NCBI RefSeq assembly: GCF_022603395.1
Contig: NZ_JAIBKA010000001.1
Coordinates: 496,001 to 560,000, forward strand
DNA from: Desulfoferrobacter suflitae
GTDB lineage: Bacteria > Desulfobacterota > Syntrophobacteria > Syntrophobacterales > Syntrophobacteraceae
Reading direction: 5' to 3'
DNA length: 64,000 nucleotides
The translations under genes were made by a program, and so were the position numbers. A model generated the notes under the pieces. It was not told where the DNA came from, made no database searches, and saw nothing but the letters and a program-made list of their open reading frames with translations. Position 1 is the stretch's first letter, and every line of letters begins with the position of its first letter. Below are positions 1 through 8,571 of the stretch, piece by piece.

Positions 1-51
1 CTGGAACTGATACAGACTCTCGACGAACAACTGATTGAGCACGCACCATGA
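1..51 (+). CDS. C-terminal tail of an upstream gene, probably recB (partial)
   Basis: An open frame enters from the left edge and ends in TGA at 49-51, giving 16 residues (LELIQTLDEQLIEHAP). The stop overlaps the ATG of recD (ATGA), so the two genes are translationally coupled. RecD-family genes of this type usually follow recB, so RecB is the best guess. The tail is too short to identify by sequence alone. Confidence 0.45.
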   Translation: MELIQTLDEQLIEHAP

Positions 52-1898
52 ACCGTGAACACCTCTATAAACTGCTCGATGGTAACGTTCTATGCCACCT
101 GGACGTGCATTTCGCCAAGCAGATGGAAACACTGAACGGCGCAAGAAATTCCGGGCTGCTCCTTGCCGCCGCCCTGACAAGCGCGGCAACCAGGCAGGGT
201 CACATTTGCCTTGACCTCACTCGGGTTGCGGGAACCGATCTCATGCAGGAGTGTGAAGGCAACGACAGCGTTCTGTGTCCAAACCATGCGCAGTGGCGGG
301 CGATGCTCCAGGGTTCGGCCGTAGTGGGAATTCCGGGAGATTACCGGCCACTGATCCTGGACGACCGGTCGCGACTCTATCTGTACCGCTACTGGAACTA
401 CCAGGACAAGTTGGTGCACACGCTGAGAGAACGAATCGACGAACCAATGGACGTATTTCCCCTGGAGAAGGTGAGCAGGACGCTGGATAACCTTTTCCCT
501 GAACAGCAGGGGGATGCTCCGGATTGGCAAAAGATTGCCGCTTTTGTCGCCGTCAGAAAACGCTTTGCGGTCATCTCGGGAGGTCCCGGAACCGGCAAGA
601 CCACGACGATCGCAAAGATCCTGGCGTTGCTCCTGGAGCTGCAGACAGACCCCGGACGACTGCACACGGCGCTCGCCGCCCCTACCGGCAAGGCGGCCGC
701 CAGGCTGCAGGAAGCCATCAAGCGTGCAAAGGGCATGTTGCATTGCTCGGAGATTTGCGCGCAATCCATTCCTGAGGAAGCTTCGACCATCCACAGGTTG
801 CTCGGAACGATACCGGGGTCCCCCTATTTCCGTCACCATGCAAAGAACCTGCTGCCGGTGGATGTGGTGGTCGTGGATGAAGCCTCGATGGTCGATCTGG
901 CATTGATGTCCAAGCTGGTTCAGGCGCTTTCGCCCAAGGCGCGACTGATTCTGCTGGGTGACAAGGATCAACTTGCCTCGGTGGAAGCCGGCGCCGTCCT
1001 GGGGGATATCTGCGATACGGGACGATTGCATGGATATTCGCGCAGTCTGACCAGACAGATAGAAACGGCTCTCGGCTGCACGCTCGACCCCGATCCGGGG
1101 GGCGCAAGCCATAGCCTGGTAGGGGACTGCATCGTGCAGCTGCAAAAGAGCTATCGTTTTGGCAGTGAGAGCAGAATCGCCGCCTTGGGCCGCGCCGTCA
1201 ATGCAGGGGATGGAGAGTCAGCCATTGCGCTTCTCAAGAGCAGCAAACGCGAGAACGTCCAATGGAACCAACTGCCCTCTCCAAATGCCTTGCCTGATCT
1301 TATCAGAAACATTGCCATGCGGAATTTCCGGAGCTATCTCGGCTGTTCAGACCCGATCGAAATCTTCCACCTGTTTGAACATTTGAGAATTTTGTGCGCC
1401 GTCAGGGAGGGACCCTTCGGCGTCAGCGGATTGAACCGCCTGGTAGAGAAAATCCTGGCCGAACAAGGATGGATGGAGCCCAGACAAATTTGGTATGCGG
1501 GACGGCCCGTTTTGATAAGGAGCAACAACTACCACCTCGGCCTGTTCAATGGAGATGTTGGCATAACTCTGCCCGACCCGGATTTCCAAGGCTCACTGCG
1601 GGTCTTCTTCCCCGCTGCGCAAGGTACCTTCAGAAAATTCCATCCGCTGCGCCTGCCCGACCATGAAACAGTCTTTGCCATGACGGTGCACAAGAGTCAG
1701 GGTTCCGAATTCAACGAGGTGCTGTTGATCCTGCCCGACAGGGATGTCCCGGTGCTCACCCGCGAGCTCATCTACACCGCCGTCACGCGTGCCAAGGAAC
1801 GCATCACAATATGGGCCGACGAAGAAGTTTTCAAGAAAGCCGTTGCCCGCCGCATTGAACGCATGTCCGGGCTGCGCGACGCCCTGTGGCAGGATTGA
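48..1898 (+). CDS. recD: Exodeoxyribonuclease V alpha subunit (RecD helicase)
   Basis: A 616-residue SF1B 5'-3' DNA helicase, the alpha subunit of the RecBCD nuclease-helicase that processes double-strand breaks. Visible motifs are Walker A GGPGTGKT at residues 178-185, the Walker B stretch VVVDEASMVDL, motif III LLGDKDQLASVEAGAVLGD, and the C-terminal TVHKSQGSEF and YTAVTRAKERI motifs. The length fits RecD of RecBCD and is shorter than RecD2. The start ATG overlaps the stop of the preceding frame by the ATGA pattern, which supports both the start and an operon with recB. A second, RecD2-type helicase is encoded at 45.4-47.6 kb, so the organism has both forms. Confidence 0.93.
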   Translation: MNREHLYKLLDGNVLCHLDVHFAKQMETLNGARNSGLLLAAALTSAATRQGHICLDLTRVAGTDLMQECEGNDSVLCPNHAQWRAMLQGSAVVGIPGDYRPLILDDRSRLYLYRYWNYQDKLVHTLRERIDEPMDVFPLEKVSRTLDNLFPEQQGDAPDWQKIAAFVAVRKRFAVISGGPGTGKTTTIAKILALLLELQTDPGRLHTALAAPTGKAAARLQEAIKRAKGMLHCSEICAQSIPEEASTIHRLLGTIPGSPYFRHHAKNLLPVDVVVVDEASMVDLALMSKLVQALSPKARLILLGDKDQLASVEAGAVLGDICDTGRLHGYSRSLTRQIETALGCTLDPDPGGASHSLVGDCIVQLQKSYRFGSESRIAALGRAVNAGDGESAIALLKSSKRENVQWNQLPSPNALPDLIRNIAMRNFRSYLGCSDPIEIFHLFEHLRILCAVREGPFGVSGLNRLVEKILAEQGWMEPRQIWYAGRPVLIRSNNYHLGLFNGDVGITLPDPDFQGSLRVFFPAAQGTFRKFHPLRLPDHETVFAMTVHKSQGSEFNEVLLILPDRDVPVLTRELIYTAVTRAKERITIWADEEVFKKAVARRIERMSGLRDALWQD

Positions 1899-1968
1899 CA
1901 GTGGTTCCCGGCATGCTAAACATACACCTCGACTAACGGCAAACCATTCCTAACGAGAGAGCTGCACT

Positions 1969-3174
1969 ATGAAACCTTCAGCAAGCGCAACTTCTGCCAA
2001 GACAAAACGACTGTACGAACTGGTCACTCCCCTTCGGCAATTCTTTTTTGAGTCACCGTGGGCAAAACGTTTCGGCGATCCCGACATCTGCGACTTCACC
2101 ATTGGAAACCCGCACGACCTTCCCATGACCGCATTCACCGAGGCCATGCGTCATTGGACTCTACCTCAGGACAAGTACTGGTATTCCTACAAAATGAACG
2201 AGGACAAGGCGAGAAACGTGGCCGCCACATCACTGGCGGCCTCCCATGGGTTGCCCTTCAGACCCCGCGATATCTTTCTCACCAACGGCTCCATTGCTGC
2301 TCTGGCCGTGGTGTTCGACACCATTCTCAATTCTGGAGATGAGGTCATATTCATCAGTCCGCCCTGGTTCATGTACGAAGCCATGATCGTGAGCGCCGGA
2401 GGAACGCCGGTCAAAGTGAGGATTGATGAGAACTCGTTCGACCTGGATCTGCGAGCCATTGCATCGGCCATTACCCCCAGAACCCGTGCGCTTATCGTCA
2501 ATTCCCCGCACAATCCGACAGGCAAGATCTACCCGCCGCCGACGCTGCGGGAACTGGCAAAAATTCTGGAGTCAGCGACAGCGCAAAATGGCCGAACCGT
2601 CTACCTGATTTCCGACGAAGCTTACCGGCGTATCGTTTTTGACCAACGACAATACCTCAGCCCGGCCACCTGTTACCCGCACACTTTTGTAGTGTATACA
2701 TACGGTAAAGTTCTGCTGGCTCCGGGCCAGAGGATCGGCTATGTAGCACTGCCGCCGCACATGCCCGCAGCTGACCAGATTGGCGATGCCATACAGGCAT
2801 TGCAGATGATCAAGGGATGGTCTTTTCCAAACGCTTTGATGCAACACGCGCTGACCGACTTGGAGCAAATGAGTGTCGACATGGAACATCTCCAGCGCAA
2901 ACGCGACCGCCTGGTGGCCGCATTGCGGCAACAGGGCTATGCGGTGCGGACGCCGGAAGCGACCTTCTACATCATAGTCCGCTCACCGTGGGAAGATGAC
3001 ACCCAATTTGTGGAGCTCCTGAACAGTCTCGATATATTCTGCATTCCAGGATCGCTCATGGATTTTTCTGCCCATTTCAGGCTTTCGCTGACGGCAAGCG
3101 ATGCCATGATCGATCGAGCGTTGCCAAAGTTTGCACAGGCACTGAAAAAATTCGCCGGCGACAAACACTCCTGA
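1969..3174 (+). CDS. Class I/II PLP-dependent aminotransferase
   Basis: A 401-residue fold-type I aminotransferase, cytosolic and with no signal peptide. The pyridoxal phosphate site is clear: NSPHNPTGKIY binds the substrate carboxylate and cofactor, ISDEAYRRIVFD carries the Asp/Tyr pair that contacts the pyridine ring, and TYGKVLLAPGQRIGY holds the Schiff-base lysine (Lys247) and the phosphate-binding Arg. The overall pattern is that of aspartate/aromatic aminotransferase-like enzymes (AspC/YfdZ group), but the substrate cannot be read from the sequence. It stands 70 bases after recD with its own start ATG at 1969 and shares no obvious pathway with its neighbours. Confidence 0.85.
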   Translation: MKPSASATSAKTKRLYELVTPLRQFFFESPWAKRFGDPDICDFTIGNPHDLPMTAFTEAMRHWTLPQDKYWYSYKMNEDKARNVAATSLAASHGLPFRPRDIFLTNGSIAALAVVFDTILNSGDEVIFISPPWFMYEAMIVSAGGTPVKVRIDENSFDLDLRAIASAITPRTRALIVNSPHNPTGKIYPPPTLRELAKILESATAQNGRTVYLISDEAYRRIVFDQRQYLSPATCYPHTFVVYTYGKVLLAPGQRIGYVALPPHMPAADQIGDAIQALQMIKGWSFPNALMQHALTDLEQMSVDMEHLQRKRDRLVAALRQQGYAVRTPEATFYIIVRSPWEDDTQFVELLNSLDIFCIPGSLMDFSAHFRLSLTASDAMIDRALPKFAQALKKFAGDKHS

Positions 3175-3196
3175 CGCAACAACGGGGATTCCCGAT

Positions 3197-3931
3197 TTAG
3201 TCTTTTGCTTTATTGACGCAATAGAATGCCAGTACGAACAGGAGCGCACCGATTGCAGCAAGCAGAACATAGGAAAACCAACCGGGCATTTGGCCAAAGG
3301 AAGCACTTCGCACAGCTGCCGCGGCATGGGTTAGAGGCAGAAACTGGAGTGCTTTTTGCGCCCAATGGGGCATGCGGTCTACCGGGAAAAAGGTACCGCC
3401 GAGGAAAGCCATGGGAGTGATGAAAAAATTGGTCAGCAGAGCCTGGTCGGCGTGGGATTTCACCAGCATTGCGAGACACACGGCCAGAGAAGCAAAGACG
3501 AAACTGTTTAAGACCACCGCAAGCCAAAAGAACACATTGTAGGAGAGCACAATGCCAAAACACAGGGCCAGTATGATGATGACCGCGACCGACAACAGCG
3601 CTCGGGTAATGCCGGCCATAACCTCGCCCGTCACATAGGCAATGTTGCGGATGGGGGCAGCCTGAAATTCTTCGAAAATTCTCCAGTAAAATCGTGCAAT
3701 ATTGATTTCGCTGGCGATGGCAAACGATTGCGTCATGCTGTTCATGGCCACCAGGCCGGGAATGAGAAACTCCAGATAGCTGTGGCCATCGAGCTGCACA
3801 TCCTTTCCCATACCCAGACCGAAGGCGATCAGATACAATGTGGGACCTACCGACATGGAGGCCACCTGACGGAAAAATTTCTTCTTCAGGATCAACAACT
3901 CCCGGTAATAGATGGCAAAACAACCCCTCAC
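3197..3931 (-). CDS. ABC-2 type transporter permease
   Basis: A 244-residue integral membrane protein with about six hydrophobic segments, after a short basic N-terminus. The pattern (YYRELLILKKKFFRQ, then an LIPGLVAMNSM stretch and GGTFFPVDRMPHWAQ between the last helices) is that of the ABC-2/NodJ-like exporter family. It starts with GTG and overlaps the stop of the ATPase gene by four bases (GTGA), so the two subunits are co-translated. Together they should form an exporter. The NodIJ/daunorubicin-type subfamily covers polysaccharides, lipids and drugs, so the substrate is not determined. Confidence 0.85.
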   Translation of the reverse strand: MRGCFAIYYRELLILKKKFFRQVASMSVGPTLYLIAFGLGMGKDVQLDGHSYLEFLIPGLVAMNSMTQSFAIASEINIARFYWRIFEEFQAAPIRNIAYVTGEVMAGITRALLSVAVIIILALCFGIVLSYNVFFWLAVVLNSFVFASLAVCLAMLVKSHADQALLTNFFITPMAFLGGTFFPVDRMPHWAQKALQFLPLTHAAAAVRSASFGQMPGWFSYVLLAAIGALLFVLAFYCVNKAKD

Positions 3932-4767
3932 GGCACGACTTTCTTTCCAGTCAAGAAAATGAATACATCCTCCAGGTTGACCCTGCGCAAAGAAAAACTG
4001 CCTTCCTGCCCCTGAATGTGACGATTCGCTTCCCCGCGGTCTTTGAAATAGGTGGTCTCCATTTCGCCATTGGCGATCTCATCCAGAGCCCATGATCCCA
4101 GGTGAGCCATCAGGTTGTGCGGCGTATCGACAGCAATGATTCTTCCCTCATCAAGAAATGCCACACGCTCGGCCAGAAACTCCGCCTCCTCAATGTAGTG
4201 AGTCGTCAGGAAAATGGTTGCTCCCGCCTGTTGTATTCTCTTGATCAACGACCAGATGCGCCGCCGAATGCCGGGGTCCAATCCCACTGTGGGTTCATCC
4301 AAGAAAAGGATTCTTGGTGAGTGCATCAGGGCCCGAGCGACCATCACCCGTCTTTTCATGCCTCCCGACAACTGCTTGATGGGGCTCGACTTGCGCTCTT
4401 GAATTTCCACGTACTCCAACAATTCGTCGATCCGCCGCAACCTCTCTCGGGCCGGCATATGGAACAGCCTGCCATGAATGTCCATGTTTTCAAACACCGT
4501 CAATTCATGGTCCAGATTGATGGTTTGCGGGACCAAACCACATTCTTTTTTGACCTTCAAAGTGTCATGTTCTACATGAAATCCATGCAGGTAAGCGTCT
4601 CCTGAAGTGGGCCGCGACAGGCCGGTCAGGATCCTGATGGTGGTGGTCTTGCCCGAACCGTTGGGTCCGAGGTAGGCGAACAGTTCCCCCGCCGCCACCT
4701 GCAGATCGATCCCCTGCAGAGCCCTTACGGTCTTGTAGTGCTTGGTGAGCTTTTCTATTCGAATCAT
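3928..4767 (-). CDS. ABC transporter ATP-binding protein (exporter type)
   Basis: The nucleotide-binding subunit of the exporter formed with the overlapping permease gene. It has Walker A GPNGSGKT near the N-terminus, the Q-loop at GLVPQ, the signature LSGGMKRR, Walker B LFLDEPTVGLDP and the H-loop TTHYIEEAE. This is the NodI/CcmA-DrrA arrangement. I place the start at the ATG of MIRIEKLTKHY (4767). An in-frame TTG twelve bases upstream (4779) has a better spaced GAAGG and could be the true start, adding four residues. The C-terminal 60 residues are typical of this subfamily and carry no extra domain. Confidence 0.9.
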   Translation of the reverse strand: MIRIEKLTKHYKTVRALQGIDLQVAAGELFAYLGPNGSGKTTTIRILTGLSRPTSGDAYLHGFHVEHDTLKVKKECGLVPQTINLDHELTVFENMDIHGRLFHMPARERLRRIDELLEYVEIQERKSSPIKQLSGGMKRRVMVARALMHSPRILFLDEPTVGLDPGIRRRIWSLIKRIQQAGATIFLTTHYIEEAEFLAERVAFLDEGRIIAVDTPHNLMAHLGSWALDEIANGEMETTYFKDRGEANRHIQGQEGSFSLRRVNLEDVFIFLTGKKVVP

Positions 4768-5092
4768 GGCTGCTGTCAATTATATCGCCTTCAGGATACC
4801 GGCTGCCTAATTCCACTCCAATCCGATCCATGATACCAGAAGTTGTGCACTGTGCGAGATAAGCTCCCGGACCGAACCATTAATTATTTATACTAACCGC
4901 AAACAGACACCCGAGTACACCGGAAGCGTGAACTTTGTTATGATGCTTTCCGGATGTCAAGGGGTTTACCGTCAGTTCAAAAACGGCATGACTGTGCCAT
5001 CGGTTTATTGCGTCGGTTTATCAAATTGCACGACGAAAGATGGTCATTCCCGGCAAAAATGGTTATATGTTGACTTTAATGTGGGCTAGACT
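4768..5092. other. Divergent intergenic region, no gene seen
   Basis: About 325 bases separate the minus-strand ABC exporter from the structured leader of the plus-strand activase gene. I found no convincing ORF or RNA gene here. A TATAAT on the minus strand lies only about 15 bases before the exporter ATG and has no good -35. A TTGACT on the plus strand near 5070 lacks a good -10 at normal spacing. Promoters for both directions probably lie here, but I cannot place them. Confidence 0.4.
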
Positions 5093-5197
5093 CTTGATCA
5101 TCAATGGGGGTTGATGCGGCCAGTCGGGTGGCATCATGAGGCGTGCAACGCTTCTCCCTGCTTTGGCCGTAAGGGATTGATGATGCAAGAATTTTTT
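5093..5197 (+). promoter_or_regulatory. Nested stem ending in T6: candidate leader RNA or attenuator for the activase gene
   Basis: An outer stem pairs CTTGATCATCAAT (5093-5105) with ATTGATGATGCAAG (5176-5189), 13 pairs with one bulged G. Inside it CGGCCA (5117-5122) pairs with TGGCCG (5164-5169), extended by wobbles, and GAGGCGT (5138-5144) pairs with ACGCTTC (5148-5154). The outer stem is followed two bases later by TTTTTT (5192-5197), and the activase ATG is at 5226. This reads as an intrinsic terminator or riboswitch-like element in the 5' leader. I do not recognise it as a known riboswitch class. Confidence 0.45.
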
Positions 5198-5225
5198 ATG
5201 TAGGCAGCGAGGGATAGAGGGAAGA

Positions 5226-8200
5226 GTGATGGTTTACGATGTAGGTGTAGATGTCGGTTCGGTAAGCATCAACTGTGTGGTAGTCGATAAAAACCAGCAG
5301 ATTGTTTACGTGGCTCCTTATCTCCGACACTACGGTCTGGTGTTTGAAGAAACCCATGCACTGCTGAAAAATATTCTGCGACCAACCTTTTTTCCGGGTT
5401 CCTGCCAAATTCGCTCAGTGTCATTTACCGGAGTTCAAGGGCAGGTAGTCGCCGAGCTTCTCTCGGCACCGTGGGAAGTGGAAACCATCGCTCAGGTTCT
5501 TGGAGTAACCCATGTAGTTCCTGGAGTACGCACCATTATCAGCATCGGCGGCCAGGACGCAGCCCTTTTTCAATTGGCCCATGACGGTGATCAATGGCAG
5601 CTGGAAGCTTTCAATATGAACGGTCCCTGCGCCTCTGGAACGGGTTCTTTTATCGACCAGCAGGCAGAGCGCCTCACGCACTCCATTTACGGCAGTGATT
5701 TCGACATGGATCAGGAAAAACATCAACGGACCTTGGACGATTTCATCGCTCTTGGCCTGCAAAGCACCTACCCGGCCCCGGTGGCATGCCGCTGCACCGT
5801 TTTCACCAAGTCCGATATGATCCACCTGCAGAACAAGGGCGAAACCCTGCCCAACATCATAGCCGGGCTGCACCACGGCAACGCCGCCAATTACATGAGC
5901 ACCATTGTGGCCAACCGGGATCTTTACGAACCCATCGTTTTCATCGGCGGCATAGCCTCCAACCGTCTGCAGGTACAGGCGTTCCGGCACTATTTTCCGC
6001 AGCTCAAGGTCCCCCCTCATCACACTGCTCTGGGGGCCCTCGGGGTGAGCCTGCAAGCTCAGAAGCAGGGCTGGACCAACACAGTCGACCTGGCACGACT
6101 GGGCAATCACCATAAGCAATCCCGCTACAGCTTTCCGAAGGCCGAACGACTGGAACTGAAGTTGACCCACTTCGACCCGGACAACTCCCTTTCAGCCTGG
6201 ACGACTCACAGAAAGAACCCCGTCAAAGCCTACCTGGGCGTCGACATAGGCTCGACTACCACAAAATATGCTCTGATGGACGATGACGGACAGATCCTCA
6301 ATAAATGTTACGTACCGACCCAGGGAAAACCGATCGAGGTCACGCAGAAGCTCCTGCGCAACCTGTGTGATGAGATGCAAAAGCATGTCCGACTGATGGC
6401 CATCGCCACTACCGGCTCCGGGCGCAACGTTGTGGGGGACTTTCTCAAGGCGGATCTGGTGATCGACGAGATCACCGCTCACGCCAGAGGTGCCGTAGCG
6501 ATTGATCCGCAAGTAGACACAATTTTTGAAATCGGCGGCCAGGATTCCAAGTACATCCGCATTGACAACACCCATCCCCTCGATTTCGACATGAACAAGG
6601 TATGTGCAGCGGGAACCGGCAGCTTTCTGCACGAACTGGCAAACAAGCTGAAAATCAACATCGTGGGAGAATTCCAGGAAATCGCGCTTTCCGCCAAAAC
6701 TCCCATTCATCTGGCGGAACGCTGCACCGTCTTCATGGAGTCCGACCTGGTCAGTTATGCGCAGAAGGGAGCGGAACGCGAGGATTTGATTGCCGGACTG
6801 TGTTATGCGATTGTCTACAACTACCTGAACAGAGTCGTTGAGAAACGCTACGTCGGCGAACGCATCATGTTTTTGGGCGGTCCTTCTCTCAATCAGGGGA
6901 TTGTGGCGGCGTTTGAGAAGGTCACGGGCAAGCCTATTCTGGTGCCCAAACATCGCGAGGTGATGGGTGCTTATGGAGCCGCTCTTGCTGTGCGGGAGCT
7001 GCTGCAAAAAGGCGATATAGCGCAACAGGCAAGAGATCTGGAAAAACTCTCTCAGATTCAGGTCAATTACACGGAAACCGTGTGTAAAGCCGACAAGAAG
7101 TGCCACAATGAATGCAAGCTGAAAGTGTACAGTTTCGGCGGCCGCAAGAGCGTCTGGGGAGGCGACTGCGGAAGATACGAAGTGAGCCGCTACGACGGGG
7201 CACAGCAACCGAATTTCTTTCAGGAACGTCAGCAGCTGTTTCAGGAAGTCCTGGAAGAAAAATGTTTGGTGAGTCTGGAAGCGGCCAAACCCGAGAATAC
7301 CAGCAAGCCGACCATAGGCGTGCCGCTGGCCCTGCATACGCTCGAATGGGGAATTCTCTGGGGACATCTGTTCGCAGAGCTCGGTTGGCCCGTTCGGTTC
7401 AGCCCCAAGACCAATAATCGGCTGGTGTTGAGCGGTCTGGAAAGCATGACCGCTGAAACCTGTTTTCCGGTGAAGGTCTTCCATGGGCATGTGCGCCATC
7501 TACTCGAGGAATGCGATTATTTGTTTTTGCCCAACGTCATCAACATGCCCACCCCGACGGCGGAAGAAACCGGGTTTTTCTGCCCTCTGGTGGAGAGTTC
7601 GCAGTACATGGTGCGGGCCGCACTGAGAATTCCGGATGACAGGATGATTCGCCCCACCCTGTATTTGAAGGAAGGACAGCGCAGCCTGATTGACTCCATT
7701 TATCGGAGTTTCCCTGAGCGCTTGCGCCCCGAGCGGGTAGAGCTCGAAAGGGCCTTTGAGAAGGCCTGGAATCGGCAGGTTGCATTTCGCGCCAGACTCA
7801 TCCAAAGGGGTAACGAGATTCTGCAACAGACGTCACCGTCGGAACCGCTCTGGATCATCACCGGCCGTCCCTACAATCTTTATGACGAACGGCTCAACCT
7901 GCAGCTGGGCAAGCACCTGGCAAAACTTGGAATCAAAGCACTGCCGATGGACTTTCTCTACCTCGATGCCGAAGACCTGAGCGATTACCCGCGCATGTAC
8001 TGGGGGCTCGGTGCAAAAATTTTACGCACCGCCAAGCGCATCGCTCGAACCCCCAACTGGTACGGGTTGCATTTGACCAATTTCAGCTGCGGGGCGGATT
8101 CTTTCATCGAGCATTTCTACCGCCACATATTGGGGGACAAGCCTTCTTTGATTCTTGAACTGGACGAGCATAGCGCGGTCGCAGGCGTTATGACGCGCCT

Positions 8201-8282
8201 CGAGGCCTACAAGAATGTGGTCAAGAACCTGCAGGAACGCTACATGGCCACCATGGACTACGGGATCGAGGCGTTGGGATAG
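5226..8282 (+). CDS. Double-activase acyl-CoA dehydratase activating protein with DUF2229-like region
   Basis: A 1018-residue cytosolic protein of the BadF/BadG/BcrA/HgdC ATPase family, which uses ATP to push an electron from a [4Fe-4S] cluster into a 2-hydroxyacyl-CoA dehydratase or similar enzyme. It holds two complete ASKHA activase domains. The first (about 1-280) has GVDVGSVSINCVVVD, SIGGQDAALF, GPCASGTGSF with Cys135 and CRCTVFTKSD with Cys190. The second (about 325-600) has GVDIGSTTTKYAL, EIGGQDSKYI, CAAGTGSF with Cys460 and RCTVFMESD with Cys500. In HgdC one Cys pair from each subunit of a homodimer holds a shared cluster, so here one chain may form the pseudo-dimer. The rest (about 630-1018) is DUF2229-like, with a Cys cluster (CKADKKCHNEC, then DCG). 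The start has a good AGAGGGAAG ribosome site. The actual substrate system is unknown. Confidence 0.85.
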   Translation: MMVYDVGVDVGSVSINCVVVDKNQQIVYVAPYLRHYGLVFEETHALLKNILRPTFFPGSCQIRSVSFTGVQGQVVAELLSAPWEVETIAQVLGVTHVVPGVRTIISIGGQDAALFQLAHDGDQWQLEAFNMNGPCASGTGSFIDQQAERLTHSIYGSDFDMDQEKHQRTLDDFIALGLQSTYPAPVACRCTVFTKSDMIHLQNKGETLPNIIAGLHHGNAANYMSTIVANRDLYEPIVFIGGIASNRLQVQAFRHYFPQLKVPPHHTALGALGVSLQAQKQGWTNTVDLARLGNHHKQSRYSFPKAERLELKLTHFDPDNSLSAWTTHRKNPVKAYLGVDIGSTTTKYALMDDDGQILNKCYVPTQGKPIEVTQKLLRNLCDEMQKHVRLMAIATTGSGRNVVGDFLKADLVIDEITAHARGAVAIDPQVDTIFEIGGQDSKYIRIDNTHPLDFDMNKVCAAGTGSFLHELANKLKINIVGEFQEIALSAKTPIHLAERCTVFMESDLVSYAQKGAEREDLIAGLCYAIVYNYLNRVVEKRYVGERIMFLGGPSLNQGIVAAFEKVTGKPILVPKHREVMGAYGAALAVRELLQKGDIAQQARDLEKLSQIQVNYTETVCKADKKCHNECKLKVYSFGGRKSVWGGDCGRYEVSRYDGAQQPNFFQERQQLFQEVLEEKCLVSLEAAKPENTSKPTIGVPLALHTLEWGILWGHLFAELGWPVRFSPKTNNRLVLSGLESMTAETCFPVKVFHGHVRHLLEECDYLFLPNVINMPTPTAEETGFFCPLVESSQYMVRAALRIPDDRMIRPTLYLKEGQRSLIDSIYRSFPERLRPERVELERAFEKAWNRQVAFRARLIQRGNEILQQTSPSEPLWIITGRPYNLYDERLNLQLGKHLAKLGIKALPMDFLYLDAEDLSDYPRMYWGLGAKILRTAKRIARTPNWYGLHLTNFSCGADSFIEHFYRHILGDKPSLILELDEHSAVAGVMTRLEAYKNVVKNLQERYMATMDYGIEALG

Positions 8283-8571
8283 AGACTCTGGTCGCTGGGC
8301 ACACTGATCGTTCCCTTTTGTAAAAATCATGTTTGCAAACGTGAGAATTTGTAATAATTACAGGTGGCACACGGCAATAAGGGGTACTGCATGAGTGGGC
8401 CGCTGCCGGTTCATGCGGGGCTGGTCTGGGTGGCGAGGGAACATCTGGGGCGGAAGTGCATCGTCATGACGTAAGGCCGGCATTCCCGGACAGGCTGCCC
8501 GGCGGGGCAATCGCTTTTGTGAGGATATTCAAAGTATAAATCAAAGCGGGAGACATCAAGAGAGCAGACTA

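Noticed and set aside
90-1145. Long minus-strand frame of 351 codons opposite recD
   Set aside because: It lies inside recD on the other strand, has no ribosome site and its product is rich in His/Arg/Gln without any motif. It is a coding shadow.
6192-7499. 435-codon minus-strand frame opposite the activase
   Set aside because: Shadow of the activase gene; no motif, no good start.
8391-8474. 27-codon frame with AAGGGG before it, between the activase and its partner
   Set aside because: Too short and Gly/Val-rich to support; could be translated but nothing shows it.
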